Source of the DNA: Harpalus rubripes
Taxonomy: Eukaryota > Arthropoda > Insecta > Coleoptera > Carabidae
Length of the DNA stretch: 64,000 nucleotides
Direction: 5' to 3'
Assembly: GCA_963082715.1 (NCBI GenBank)
Contig: OY720455.1
Coordinates: 65,134,893 to 65,198,892, forward strand
Position 1 is the first letter of the stretch. Each line of letters opens with the position of its first letter. Positions 46,034 to 57,054 of the stretch are shown here, piece by piece. The notes beneath the pieces are model-generated. The model was not told the DNA's origin. It ran no database searches and saw nothing but the letters and a program-made list of their open reading frames with translations. The position numbers and the translations under genes were made by a program.

Positions 46034-46467
46034 TGTCGGAAGTAAATGTTAAATATCATTTTTTCACATTTAATGTTATTAGGAATATTAAAGAATATTT
46101 TATTCTCTATACGATTTGAATGCATTTTATACTTCATATTAAATGGATATAGAGTTCAAAAATTATAAAAAAATTAAATATCATATATTAGCCAGCTATG
46201 CTATAACTCTGGAAACAGCTGCTATATTAAGAAAATTCTTATTGAAAAGTGTCAGTGTCAAGTGCAGTTAACAGTATGTATGTGTTATAATTTTACTGGA
46301 ATTATAGGATCTTTTGTTAGAAACTTTCTGTATGGAATTTGTATAAAATACATACAACTACCTTAAGGTAATGTGCAAGAAATATATTCTTTTGCAAGGA
46401 ACTTTCTGTATGACATTTATACAAAATACATACAACTGACGGAAGGTAATGTGCTGGCCACATCAGA
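45814..46467 (-). mobile_element. TH element, subfamily A, short full-ended copy
   Basis: Intact 3' hairpin end (TTTTTACCTTCCGTCACC) and 5' end (complement of TCTGATGTGGCCAGCAC), two boxes. The core with CTTCCGGTTGACC is deleted, so the GT tract joins directly to GGAAGTAAATGTTAAATATC. 654 bp. Confidence 0.85.
45941..46036. repeat. (GT)n microsatellite, about 95 bp
   Basis: Nearly uninterrupted GT in the TH-A copy. Confidence 0.95.
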
Positions 46468-47064
46468 TTTTTTAATAAGATATAGTCTTTGGTGTTTTTG
46501 CCTCATATTGTCTATTTTTTGACTTGTTCCGTTCCGAATTTTGAAGTTTGAAGCCCCATCTAATGTTTTTGAAATGACAAAGTGTATTAATCTTATTTCG
46601 AAACTCAGATTGGTCATTTCTTAAAATTATTATACCCACAGATGGGTCAAGTTTCAATTAATGTGGGACCTAACAGAATTTCTCCGTTATTTTTGCCGGT
46701 TCGAATTCCTGGTTTAATGAAAGGTCTCGTGGAATAGACTATAGGTAGAAATTATGAAGATTTAACAGAAATCGGATTACCAAGTTATAATTTGCGCATA
46801 TCGCTGTCGAACATTCATCTATTTATACTCTGACGCTTGGACCGTCATCCTTTTTAGATCTTGTCTTACAATTTCTGAGATTTGTATCTTAGGATTTTTA
46901 CCGTTTTGCCTGCTTTACATATACCATTTAAAAGCGCCCACCTTCAATCTAAAAGCACCAATCATCTCAATTTAAGAACGCTCAATGTACCGCCCTTTCC
47001 GTATCTACCACCGGGGGTTATAGACCCCAAAAGCCCCCCCCCCCCCCCGTTAAGCCGGCACTGG
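46468..47064. other. Dispersed repeat plus C-run
   Basis: 46530-46860 matches 33985-34115 in inverted orientation (short blocks: GACCGTCATCCTTTTT, CGAATTTTGAAGTTTGAAG). 47034-47048 is an uninterrupted run of C, G-quadruplex-prone on the other strand. The minus frames here are not recognised proteins. Confidence 0.4.
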
Positions 47065-47278
47065 ATATAAGCACAAAGCTAAGGTTATATAATAAAAAGA
47101 ATATTACCATAGGAGTACCGCAAGGCTCGAAAATGGATCCACAATCATTCACCAAGTATCTATACACAGTTTTGTCTCAATCAATACTGGTCTACTATCC
47201 ATTCATATATATTATTTATCTGTTTACTAACAATGGTCTTCAAATTATTCTTATATCATACCCTGAATAAGTAATTAA
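47065..47278 (+). pseudogene. Reverse transcriptase fragment (non-LTR type)
   Basis: The frame reads ISTKLRLYNKKNITIGVPQG, then SKMDPQSFTKYLYTVLSQS. The GVPQGSxxxP block is the conserved motif just before the YxDD palm of LINE-type reverse transcriptases. The frame ends near 47268 without YxDD. A short relic; its parent is not identified. Confidence 0.55.
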
Positions 47279-48147
47279 TTCTATAAAATATCTATGTATT
47301 GTATACTAGATTTGATAAAAAAGTAACGAGAATTATTTTCGGTTCTTCCAAAAAGTAATAATTTATATATCAACATTAATATTGTCTCTTTCGAAGTAAT
47401 CTATCATCTTCAAAGTTTTAATGGCCCTTTTAAAAACGCTTGTACCATCTATAAACCCTTGCTTTCGACATAGCTTCCTCACCAAAAGTCTTTGTATTTT
47501 AGGCCATTTTAACCCAAAATCTAATACAGATTATTTGCTCCATTAATGAAACTTCATATGGATATAAAGATAAAGATTTCTTTTATATCTTTTGTGTTAA
47601 GAATCATTTCACAATATTAATAGTCTTTCTATAGCACGTATTGTCCAGCAATCGAAAATTTATTTGAACTGCTTAATAATTACATTTGTTCGTTGGTATT
47701 TCATAACTGATACCAAGGTTGCTTCGGAGCGCTGAGCGCTAACCTAATTTATAAATTTATTTTACTCTTAATGAGTTTATTTAACGCTTATATAGTATTC
47801 AATAATAATTACACACCTTCAAAATGCATTTACAAGAATTGCGCAATAAAGTTTAATTTTCACAGAAAAAGTAAAAGAAAAAAAATGTGTCACACTAAAT
47901 TGGAGTAATGAAGTTATATAAACTTAATGGTTCCAGTATCCAGTTTAATAATTAATTTAATTAACACTTAATTAGTTTAATGCTACACTAAATACTTTAA
48001 ATTGTAAACAATAGTACCAAACCACTAAATTTAAAAGTTTTGATGTTCTTAATTAATTAACAAACGGCTGAGAATATTAAGTATTAATTAGGACAATGAA
48101 AAGTAAAATTCAAAAAAAGAAATTAAATATTTAAGAAGAGTATATGG
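47279..48147. other. Unassigned
   Basis: AT-rich, no recognised feature. Confidence 0.35.
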
Positions 48148-48352
48148 TATGACTAGCGAATGAAAGTTGACGTTTAAATTATTTTATAGATGTGGTTTCT
48201 TTTTAAACCCTAGAGAAGAATACAGTTGTACGAAATATTCAGGTATGAAATTTTTGCATGAACCCATTTAAATACTGGACTAGGAAAGCTGACTGAAAAT
48301 AGATGGCCGACTAGGGTAACTGAATATTAAAACAGGGGTGCGTTTAATAGTA

Positions 48353-49421
48353 TTTTATGTACCAAGGGCGTTACTATGATGATAATGCCAGGAGGGCGAC
48401 GAGGATACAGCCCGAGGGACCCAGGCCCGAGGGATAGATGTCGCCCGATGGGCATTATCATCTAGTAACGCTCGTGGCGCATACAAGATTTTGTGTCTCA
48501 CTAGATTACGTGAAATAAGTTTTCATTTATAATAATTTTGATTACAATAATGCTTAAGCTTTGACGTTGCTAAGGATGTTGTTTAATTGTTTTGTTTATT
48601 ATCAGCATTTATTTATTTTTAAAACACCAACGTTTTAAATCGTTGGAGATGGTGGAATGGGTGAATTTGATGTTTCGGAAGATATTTTGTCGAAACGGTG
48701 TAAAGAATTTTGAATGTTTCTGTATACTTTGAGGAAGACAAACGTATAAATGACCTCCTAATTATTTCATTCTCGTCTGTAGAAGATGTAAGTTTTATAT
48801 TTTGAAGTTCGTTATCACATGACAGATCTCAGTTCTTTATTTATTATGCACTTATTTGTGAATATTATTACATTTTAGAGAGCTTGTACGGCTTTGGATG
48901 TGTCACATGTGATGATAAATAATATCAAAAAATGAATTCAAACGTAGATAAATATCATCCCTAAAAAATTAGTGATCCGTCATCTGTCAAAAATGAATGC
49001 GAAACATTACAGTCTGCAATTCGACGGACTTATTTTACGTGTGGTGAAAGTAAATGGCTTTTTAAGGTTTTTTTTTTTGATAATCAATTTTAAGTGTTAT
49101 AATTAAATTAAAATTGATTTCTGTGTTGTGTTTTCAAAGCTGTATTCTTATATTAATTGTTGTAATCAATTAATGTATTAATTGTTGTAATCAATACTTA
49201 TTATTATTGTAATGAATTATAATTAAAAAGAAAATAAATTCATTATATACCGTTCATGTTATTTTTAATTTAAAGTCCATAAACAATGATCGGATTATAA
49301 TGAGGGCATAATGAAATATTATGCCCTCCCATTATGCCCCGGTTGTTATAGATATGTTTATATACATCGTATCCTAGCAATAAACAGTTCATAATACTTT
49401 AGTGAGACATAAAATATTTTA
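48353..49421 (+). mobile_element. DNA transposon with spliced transposase exons, copy 2
   Basis: Left end TAGTATTTTATGTACCAAGG; right end AGTGAGACATAAAATA. TATTTTATGT is inverted at the two ends. Contains the two-block hairpin, the transposase exons with the same intron, and a perfect hairpin GAGGGCATAAT (49302-49312) with ATTATGCCCTC (49318-49328). Both junctions with the host element are visible. Confidence 0.7.
48650..49090 (+). pseudogene. Transposase N-terminal exons, copy 2
   Basis: Matches 8450-8741: DVSEDILSKRCK, a small deletion that breaks the frame near 48708, then the GTAAGT donor after GAAGAT and an ATTTTAG acceptor before RACTALDVSHV. A later block, 48967-49087, reads KNECETLQSAIRRTYF then TCGESKWLF and ends at a stop; it resembles the segment after the helix-turn-helix in Tc1/mariner-IS630-like transposases. 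Catalytic region absent. Confidence 0.45.
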
Positions 49422-49465
49422 AACATTTTTCGTTTGTGTTGATTATAACAAAATATTTTGATAAA

Positions 49466-49844
49466 ACTAAGTGGGTGTAGGTACTATCTCTTTCTGAGTA
49501 AAATGCGAACATCCGAAAATAATTTAGAAAGTTTCTACTGACGTACATCTTGACCGAATACAAATAAATCACCTGCATACCTACAATGTAAAAGATACAA
49601 AGAGATACTGCGAATAAATTTAATTTTTTATAGACATAAAAAATGTCATGTATTAGAAACGCTAAGTAATTTATAAAAGTGAATGTTCTTTAGTTAATTG
49701 CTGTAATTACTAAGTATTTTCTATTATTCAATTGGCTTAATGACATTTATTATATGTCCAGTGGATTATAAATAAGCTAAAATTATGTGAATTCAAAAAT
49801 TTTGATAATTGGTATCTATATGAATTTTCACCCAAAAAAATCTA
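49466..49844. other. Unassigned
   Basis: No recognised feature. Confidence 0.35.
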
Positions 49845-50521
49845 TTTTTACCTCCCCCTACCCTTGGTAAGGGAGGTATAGGAATCGTGCTAAAAATCGC
49901 ATATCGAGATTTTGGTAAATGACCACGTTTTAAGGCCCCTAGAATCCAATTTTAACATTTTCACGATGATGTCTGTGTGTATGTGTGTGTGGATGCTTCA
50001 CTCTAACTCAAATACTGTCATTCAGAAAATTTTGAAACCTTGTATTTCGAACTCTTTCTATAATGGAAAGAGCCCATTAGATTTTGGTGTAAATCGGATA
50101 ACTGGAAATGGCAGTTTACTAGGAGCTCAAAATAGTTTATCTTCGACATTTATGTTATTATAAAAATTAAAGATTATTAAATTTACTATAGATTTGCATA
50201 AATACTTTTTCTATATATTTTATGGATAAATTTATAAAATTATCTATAAATTTAATCCCGGAGCCTACGCTTTAAACAAGCAAAACTCTTTGGTTACACA
50301 GTTCATATCTTAAATGTATGTAACTGACAGATAAATGTCACTGTCAAGAACTAATCATTTCAAATTAATAACAGTAACGTTTTAAAAAGAAAATAGTAAA
50401 TAGAACCCTAGTCATATGGAATGGATCTAAATACAGTTTCCGCATTAACTAAATATGTAAGTATGTGTATTTAAATTAATAAAAATTAAATAGCGGGAGG
50501 TTTGGTGTTGGCCACATCAGA
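49845..50521 (-). mobile_element. TH element, subfamily B, short full-ended copy
   Basis: Complete at 677 bp: 3' end TTTTTACCTCCCCCTACCC hairpin with one change, short GTGTGTATGTGTGTG tract, core, CTGACAGATAAATGTCACTG, box TAGCGGGAGGT, complement of TCTGATGTGGCCAACACC. Best reference B copy. On its right it abuts the 503-bp array at a TTTTT run. Confidence 0.9.
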
Positions 50522-52306
50522 TTTTTGGGTATGAGGATGGTGTGATTTAAAAAAAGGTCAAAATTTTTTAAAAAATATAAATTCTGAAAATTTGTATTTA
50601 AGTAGTTTGAAGGGTGTAGATTTAAGATTTTAAAACCGCAGGTCGATATCTCTTTTCTTGTCCAAGATATTCGTCCTCAAAACTTTGCTCAAAAATGCCC
50701 ATTTTCGGGTCATATCCCAAAAATGGTCAATTATACACCGCTGGCGATATCACCATTAGATTCTACGAGCAAAATTACATATGCATACCAATTTTCATAA
50801 TTTTTGAACAACTATTACAATCTCCAGAAGGAAAAGTCTGAAAATGGCCAAAAATCGCAAAAAATCTAAGGTGTACCCCTTGCGATTTTTTCAGTTTTTG
50901 ACGATTTTAAAGAATGTTTAATAATAAATGTATCCGTTGGAATATTTTGATGAAAATTGGTATACTTATGTTTTTTGGTACGAGGAATTTACTGGTGAGG
51001 TCGTTGAAGGTGTACCGCACACCCATTTTTGGGTATGAAGATGGGGTGGTTTAAAAAGGGCGGAAATTTTTAAAAAATTAAAAATCCTGACAATTTGTTT
51101 TTAAGTAGTTTGAAGGGTGCAGATTTAAGATTTTAAAACCGCAGGTCGATATCTCTTTTCTTGTCCAAGATATTCGTCCTCAAAACTTTGCTCAAAAATG
51201 CCCATTTTCGGGTCATATCCCAAAAATGGTCAATTATACACCGCTGGCGATATCACCATTAGATTCTACGAGCAAAATTACATAAGCATACCAATTTTCA
51301 TAATTTTTGAACAACTATTACAATCTCCAGAAGGAAAAGTCTGAAAATGGCCAAAAATCGCAAAAAATCTAAGGTGTACCCCTTGCGATTTTTTCAGTTT
51401 TTGACGATTTTAAAGAATGTTTAATAATAAATGTATCCGTTGGAATATTTTGATGAAAATTGGTATACTTATGTTTTTTGGTACGAGGAATTTACTGGTG
51501 AGGTCGTTGAAGGTGTACCGCACACCCATTTTTGGGTATAAAGATGGGGTGGTTTAAAAAGGGCGGAAATTTTTAAAAAATTAAAAATCCTGACAATTTG
51601 TTTTTAAGTAGTTTGAAGGGTGCAGATTTAAGATTTTAAAACCGCAGGTCGATATCTCTTTTCTTGTCCAAGATATTCGTCCTCAAAACTTTGCTCAAAA
51701 ATGCCCATTTTCGGGTCATATCCCAAAAATGGTCAATTATACACCGCTGGCGATATCACCATTAGATTCTACGAGCAAAATTACATAAGCATACCAATTT
51801 TCATAATTTTTGAACAACTGTTACAATCTCCAGAAGGAAAAGTCTGAAAATGGCCAAAAATCGCAAAAAATCTTAGGTGTACCCCTTGCGATTTTTTCAG
51901 TTTTTGACGATTTTAAAGAATGTTTAATAATAAATGTATCCGTTGGAATATTTTGATGAAAATTGGTATACTTATGGTTTTTGGTACGAGGAATTTACTG
52001 GTGCGGTCGTTGAAGGTGTACCGCATACCCATTTTTGAGTATGAGGGTGGTGTGGCTTAAAAAAAGTCGAAATTTTTTAAAAAATAAAAATTCTGAAAAT
52101 TTGTATTTAATTAGTTTGAAGGGTGTAGATTTAAGATTTTAAAACCACAGGTCGATATCTCTTTTCTTTTTCGAGATATTCCATATTTTTTACAAAAAAG
52201 TGAATACACCCTTTCTTTCGGTTATTATTGCAGATACACATATTGATTATTGAATTGTGTGAAATAGTAATTATGGAACTTGCGGTATAACCGGAAGTGA
52301 CATCAA
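50522..52306. repeat. 503-bp tandem array, left block
   Basis: Three full units start at 50527, 51031 and 51534, plus a partial unit from 52037, each beginning GGGTATGA. Units 2 and 3 differ at about five positions by eye. Unit words: CCGCAGGTCGATATCTCTTT, CACCGCTGGCGATATCACCA, CTGGTGAGGTCGTTGAAGG. The partial unit runs into 52195-52306, ending ACCGGAAGTGACATCA, the inverted counterpart of the right block's start. No coding frame. Confidence 0.9.
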
Positions 52307-52409
52307 CTTTGTAAATTTAAATACAACCTATACTATTTTTAGTTTCATAATATTTATTAAAACAGCTGAAAATTTTAACCAACGAATCAAATCAAAATTC
52401 TTCTTCTTC
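52307..52409. other. Unassigned spacer
   Basis: Short AT-rich stretch between the array end and a TH-B fragment. Confidence 0.4.
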
Positions 52410-52666
52410 CCAGAGCCTAGACTTTAAACAAACACAACTCAGCGGATACACAGTTCATATTTTAAATTTATGTAACTGACAGATAAATGTCTGTCAAAGA
52501 ACTAATCATTTCAAATTACGTTTTAAAAAGAAAATAGTAAACAGGCAGAACCATAGTTATATGGAATGGAACTTAATACAGTTTCCAGCATAAATACATA
52601 TTTAAGTATGTATATTTAAATTAATAAAAATCTAATGGCGGGAGATATAGTGTTGGCCACATCAGA
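52410..52666 (-). mobile_element. TH element, subfamily B, 5' part
   Basis: From GAGCCTAGACTTTAAACAAA through CTGACAGATAAATGTC to the complement of TCTGATGTGGCCAACACT, box GGCGGGAGAT. Its 3' part is not adjacent; a B 3' part on the same strand is at 53131-53261. Confidence 0.75.
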
Positions 52667-53130
52667 TTTTTTAATTATATATTTATTTACCACTTCAATG
52701 TCAACGAAGATAAAATAATTAAACATCTATCTATGTATATATTAATTAACATCATTGAAATGATTTATTGATAAGCTCACGGAAATAATATAAATATACA
52801 TCATTTTGAAACTGAATATATTTAATGTTTCCTGTGAGTTAATATTTTGCAACTTTAAGTGAGGTACATAAAAACTTCCTTAATACTTCAAGTTTTTTGC
52901 ACATGGTCTGAATTTATATAAATTATATAAATAAAAGTTGACAAAATAATTTCAACAATAATTAACGTGAATTTCGAAATAAGTGAAATAAAAGTTTTAA
53001 TGAGTCTTGCAAAAAAATAATATATTTTTCCTTCGAATAAATACGTTTCTTAATATTAAATATTTTTTTCTGTTCAAATTTCTGTAAATTATAGAAAAGT
53101 GATCCCTGTGGTTCACTCTTTACGCTAAGG
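52667..53130. other. Unassigned, with possible SINE-1 scrap
   Basis: AT-rich. 53100-53126 (GATCCCTGTGGTTCACTC) resembles the SINE-1 body (GACCCCTGTGGTGCACTC). Confidence 0.35.
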
Positions 53131-53261
53131 TAAAGGAGGTATAGGGATCATGCTAAAAATCGCATATCGAGATTTTGGTAAATAACTACGTTTTATGGTC
53201 CCTACAATCCAATTTTAACATTTTCACGATTTTGTCGGTATATATATATATATATATATAT
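53131..53261 (-). mobile_element. TH element, subfamily B, 3' fragment
   Basis: AAAGGAGGTATAGGGATCAT, AAAAATCGCATATCGAGATT, CCAATTTTAACATTTTCACG, then a (TA)n tract that joins the right array block. Half of the hairpin is missing. Confidence 0.7.
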
Positions 53262-54745
53262 ATGATGTCACTTCCGGTTATATCGGAAGTTCCATAATTA
53301 CAATTTTCACACAATTCAATAATCAATATGTGTATCTGCAACAATAACCGAGAGAAAGGGTGTATTCACTTTTTTGTAAAAAATATCTAATATCTCGAAA
53401 AAGAAAAGATATATCGACCTGTGGTTTTAAAATCTTAAATCTACACCCTTCAAACTAATTAAATATAAATTTTTAGAATTTTTTAAAAATTTCGGTCCTT
53501 TTTTAAACCACACCATCCTCATACCCAAAAATGGGTGTGCGGTACACCTTCAACGACGTCACCAGTAAATTCCTCGTATCAAAAAACGTAAGTATACCAA
53601 TTTTCATCAAAATATTCCGACGAATACATTTATTATTAAACATTCTTTAAAATCGTCAAAAACTGAAAAAATCCCAAGGGGTACACCTTAGATTTTTTGC
53701 GATTTTTGGCCATTTTCAGACTTTTCCTTCTGGAGGTTGTAATAGTTGTTCAAAAATTATGAAAATTGGTATGCTTATGTAATTTTGCTCGTAGAATCGA
53801 ATGGTGATATCGCCAGCGGTGTATAATTGACCATTTTTGGGATATAAGCCAAAAATGGGCATTTTTGAGCAAAGTTTTGAAGACGAATATCTCGGACACG
53901 AAAAGAGACATCGACCTGTGGTTTTAAAATCTTAAATCTACACCCTTCAAAGTAATTAAATACAAATTTTCAGAATTTTTAAAAAATTTCGACTCTTTTT
54001 AAGCCGCACCATCCTCATACGCAAAAATGGGTGTGCGATACACCTTCAACGACCTCACCAGTAAATTCCTCGTATCAAAAAACATAAGTATACCAATTTT
54101 CATCAAAATATTCCGACGGATACATTTATTATTAAACATTCTTTAAAATCGTCAAGAACTGAAAAAATTGCAAGGGGTACACCTTAGATTTTTTTGCGAT
54201 TTTCGGCCATTTTCAGACATTTTCTTCTGGAGATTGTAATAATTGTTCAAAAATTATGAAAATTGGTATGCTTATGTAATTTTGCTCGTAGAATCTAATG
54301 GTGATATCGCCAGCGGTGTATAATTGACCATTTTTGGGATATAACCCAAAAATGGGCATTTTTGAGCAAAGTTTTGAGGACAAATATCTCGGACACGAAA
54401 AGAGATATCGACCTGTGGTTTTAAAATCTTAAATCTACACCCTTCAAACTACTTAAAAACAAATTTTCAGAATTTTTATTTTTAAAAAATTTCGATCCTT
54501 TTTTAAATCACACCATCCTCATACCCAAAAATAGGTGTGCGGTACACCTTCAACGACCTTCAACGACCTCACCTCGTACCAAAAAACATAGGTATACCAA
54601 TTTTCATCCAAATATTCGAAGGGATACATTAATTATTAAACATTCCTTAAAATTGTCAAAAACTGAAAAAATCGCAAGGGGTGTACACCTTAGATTTTTT
54701 GCGATTTTTGGCCATTTTCAGACTTTTCCTTCTGGAGATTTGTCT
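53262..54745. repeat. 503-bp tandem array, right block (inverted)
   Basis: Starts TGATGTCACTTCCGGTTAT and contains two to three diverged units in the opposite orientation to the left block (ACCCAAAAATGGGTGTGC near 53522; related words near 54019 and 54521). It stops at TTCTGGAGATT (54740). More diverged than the left block. Confidence 0.85.
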
Positions 54746-55199
54746 AAAGAAATTCTTCCGGTATATTATTTATTAAAATAAAAAAAATGGGTGCAGAAAT
54801 GAACCTACATTTTTGCATATTAAATATGCACCAATTTATATTTTTCTCATAGTCTTCGCAAAAAGGCAATGACGAAATATTTATTTACATTTTCAAAGTT
54901 CACCTTCATCAAAATTATTTGCCTTAGAGCTAAAATATATATACTCTAACTATACAAAATATTAATTTACTTCTGTCGATGTATCTTGAAGCCATGGTCA
55001 ACAGTTTATTTGTATCAGATTCAAGGCATTTAGAAAGCTGTCGAAATATGTTTTTATATCAAGAATTCACAATTTGCATCAATAATGGGACGTAAATCTT
55101 ATGCATCAGATTTCTATATTCAAATTTGGGAACACGAAATATTTTATTAGAAGTCTAGATTTTATTTTGTAAATATCAAAGTAAGATTTTTAAAAATTC
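54746..55199. other. Unassigned
   Basis: No recognised feature. Confidence 0.35.
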
Positions 55200-55300
55200 A
55201 TGGATTTCGCCGGGGCTTGAACTCAGAACCTTCCAATGTAAAGAGTACGCGCGTTTAGTATTCGGTTTCAAACACCATCGTGCTAAGCAGTTCTGGTCCA
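55200..55300 (-). mobile_element. tRNA-like SINE head (SINE-3?)
   Basis: Minus strand: A-box-like TTAGCACGATGG, and B-box-like GGTTCTGAGTTCAAGCCCCG followed by GCGAAATCC, as in several insect SINEs. No body or tail recognised. The 66-codon frame across it is spurious. Confidence 0.4.
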
Positions 55301-55607
55301 AAAATCGATTACATTGTTGGTAAACAACTTTAGAGAAACATGATTTGTTGTTAGGGAAGGACTGCTTGAAAAACATCGACCCACGGATATTGGGCAGTTA
55401 CCAACAATTCTAACAGGCCTATTCTACTAAAAAAATATGTATCGTTACGAGTCGTTACCAGGCGACATGCAGTTATAATAACGATTTTTGCCAAAACCCT
55501 ATTCTACTAATTTATTTATCGTTACGTATCGTTACTTATCGTTATTTTATGTCGTTTATGAACGACAAGTTCACATGCCTCGTTGAAGTCCTAAAATTAG
55601 ATATATT

Positions 55608-56579
55608 TTGAAAACAAAAGTAAAAATGGCTAAAGAAGATATTTTATTAATTGTAGCTGAGCAAATAGTATATTATGTTATTAGGAGTAGAAAGCGGTCT
55701 TTTTGTGTTGAACCCAGTTATTGCGGCCGAGGCGCTAGCCGAGGCCTGGCAAGCTGGGTAAAACACAAAAAGGGCGTTCTACTCCGAATGACATATACTT
55801 TTTTTTCTTCAAGTGTTTCAAATAATTTTTTGACATTTTTTTGGATTTTTTTATTTGTAAAATTTGCAATTTTAGTCAAAGCTGGCTGTGTACACTACAA
55901 AACACAAACGATTCAACTGTCAAATAACAATTTTCAATATGATCTGTGTTGCTGTGGCGACTACCGCCGCCAGCGGTAAACTAAGAAACTAACATTTTTT
56001 TACTAGTACAACAATAACAACATTTTTGTACTAGTAAGACAATGAATATCTTCTACAGCGTGTGTACAGTAGCATAATACGCATATTATTATACGCTTGA
56101 AGAAAAATATTATTATTACTATATTATTACATTTTTTAATATATTTAATATAATCGTCCTTTTACTGTGCCGGAGGAAAATTTGAGTATTTTTTTTTTTT
56201 TTTTTGATGAGTAAAGAAGCATGTAGAGATTTATTTACGCAAATTTCACCATATATGAGGAACTCGTTGAAGTGATGGTTTGCCAAAAATTTCTAGATTA
56301 TTTATAAATTATTATTTATGCGTATTACATTATATATAAATGCACATAAATATTTTGTTTTCAATTCAGATGATGGCAGCTTTGCATTTTTGTGCTCATG
56401 GAAGCTATCATAATTCAGTAGCAGGGAGGATATCAGTAGAAAAGGATTCATATGTGGTATTAAGTCAATCATTAATAATCATATCATTAATAGAAATCTG
56501 CAATATTATTGTTGATCATAGACATATACCTATATCAAATTTCATACGGCGCAATAGATATGGAGCGTGTAAACTGTAA
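55608..56579 (+). pseudogene. HARBI1-type transposase remnant
   Basis: Pieces in order: KEDILLIVAEQIVYYVIRSR with KRSF (55626-55703), a hairpin that replaces the usual RRWWVRP-like continuation, KEACRDLFTQISPYM (about 56215-56260), then MMAALHFCAHGSYHNSVAGR (56370-56429) followed by SYVVLSQSLI. The ALxFxAxGSYxxxVG pattern is typical of the region before the catalytic domain of Harbinger transposases. Stops and frame changes separate the blocks. Recognition is by pattern; the nuclease triad is missing. Confidence 0.6.
55684..55785. repeat. 102-bp hairpin with GC-rich tip
   Basis: GGAGTAGAA pairs with TTCTACTCC, CTTTTTGTGTT with AACACAAAAAG, and CCCAG with CTGGG, around the tip CCGAGGCGCTAGCCGAGG. 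Similar in size and tip to the hairpins at 8175 and 11687. Confidence 0.8.
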
Positions 56580-56855
56580 AACGTGAGCAAGAATAATGAA
56601 TAATTTTATGTGCGATGAAAATTTCCAATTTGAATCAATGTCAAATATGAATTAAAAAACAAATATAAATTTATTCTGTCAAAATCAACATGAAGTTAGA
56701 TATTATCGTTAAATTCATCATTACGATAACTCGATAACGATATGATTAGTAGAATACCTTTTTGGCATTTGTCGTTATTAAAGTCGTTCAACCAAATGCT
56801 TAGCGACAGTCGTATGGTAACGATATCGTTATACATATTTTTAGTAGAATAGGCC

Positions 56856-57054
56856 TGTAAGGGTGTGTGAGCCTACCCCAGATTTTTTTGTCTCCAATTT
56901 TTGAAGAACTTGGCCTGGAGTATGGCGATATTCCGTGGCCCGCATGCTCAGGGTCGGATTGGCCAGTCGGGATAATCGGGAATATCCCAAGTGGCCGCGG
57001 CTTTTTGAGGCCGCTGCTCAGTGATTACAAACTAAAATTTGAGTACCTAGCATC
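56856..57054. other. Unassigned GC-richer segment
   Basis: 56930-57025 contains GGTCGGATTGGCCAGTCGGG and TGGCCGCGGC; a dispersed repeat is likely but not identified. Confidence 0.35.

Larger units (their letters stand above)
48148..49465 (+). mobile_element. TATGACTAGCG element, copy 4, truncated and split
   Basis: Left end and interior (48148-48352) as in the other copies; resumes at ATATTTTAAACATTTTTCGT (49422-49465) after a nested transposon, then stops. The right inverted end is missing. Confidence 0.75.
55414..56855 (+). mobile_element. PIF/Harbinger-like transposon, internally deleted
   Basis: Ends CAGGCCTATTCTACTAAAAA and its inverted copy, with TAA on both sides, matching the 3-bp TWA duplication of PIF/Harbinger. 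About 1440 bp. Encodes remnants of the N-terminal half of a HARBI1-type transposase (next entry), but the DDE catalytic half and the partner Myb-like gene are absent. Confidence 0.75.

Noticed and set aside
50522..52306. rRNA or other tandem gene cluster
   Set aside because: No rRNA motif and no coding frame; AT-rich 503-bp units behave as a satellite-like or element-internal repeat.
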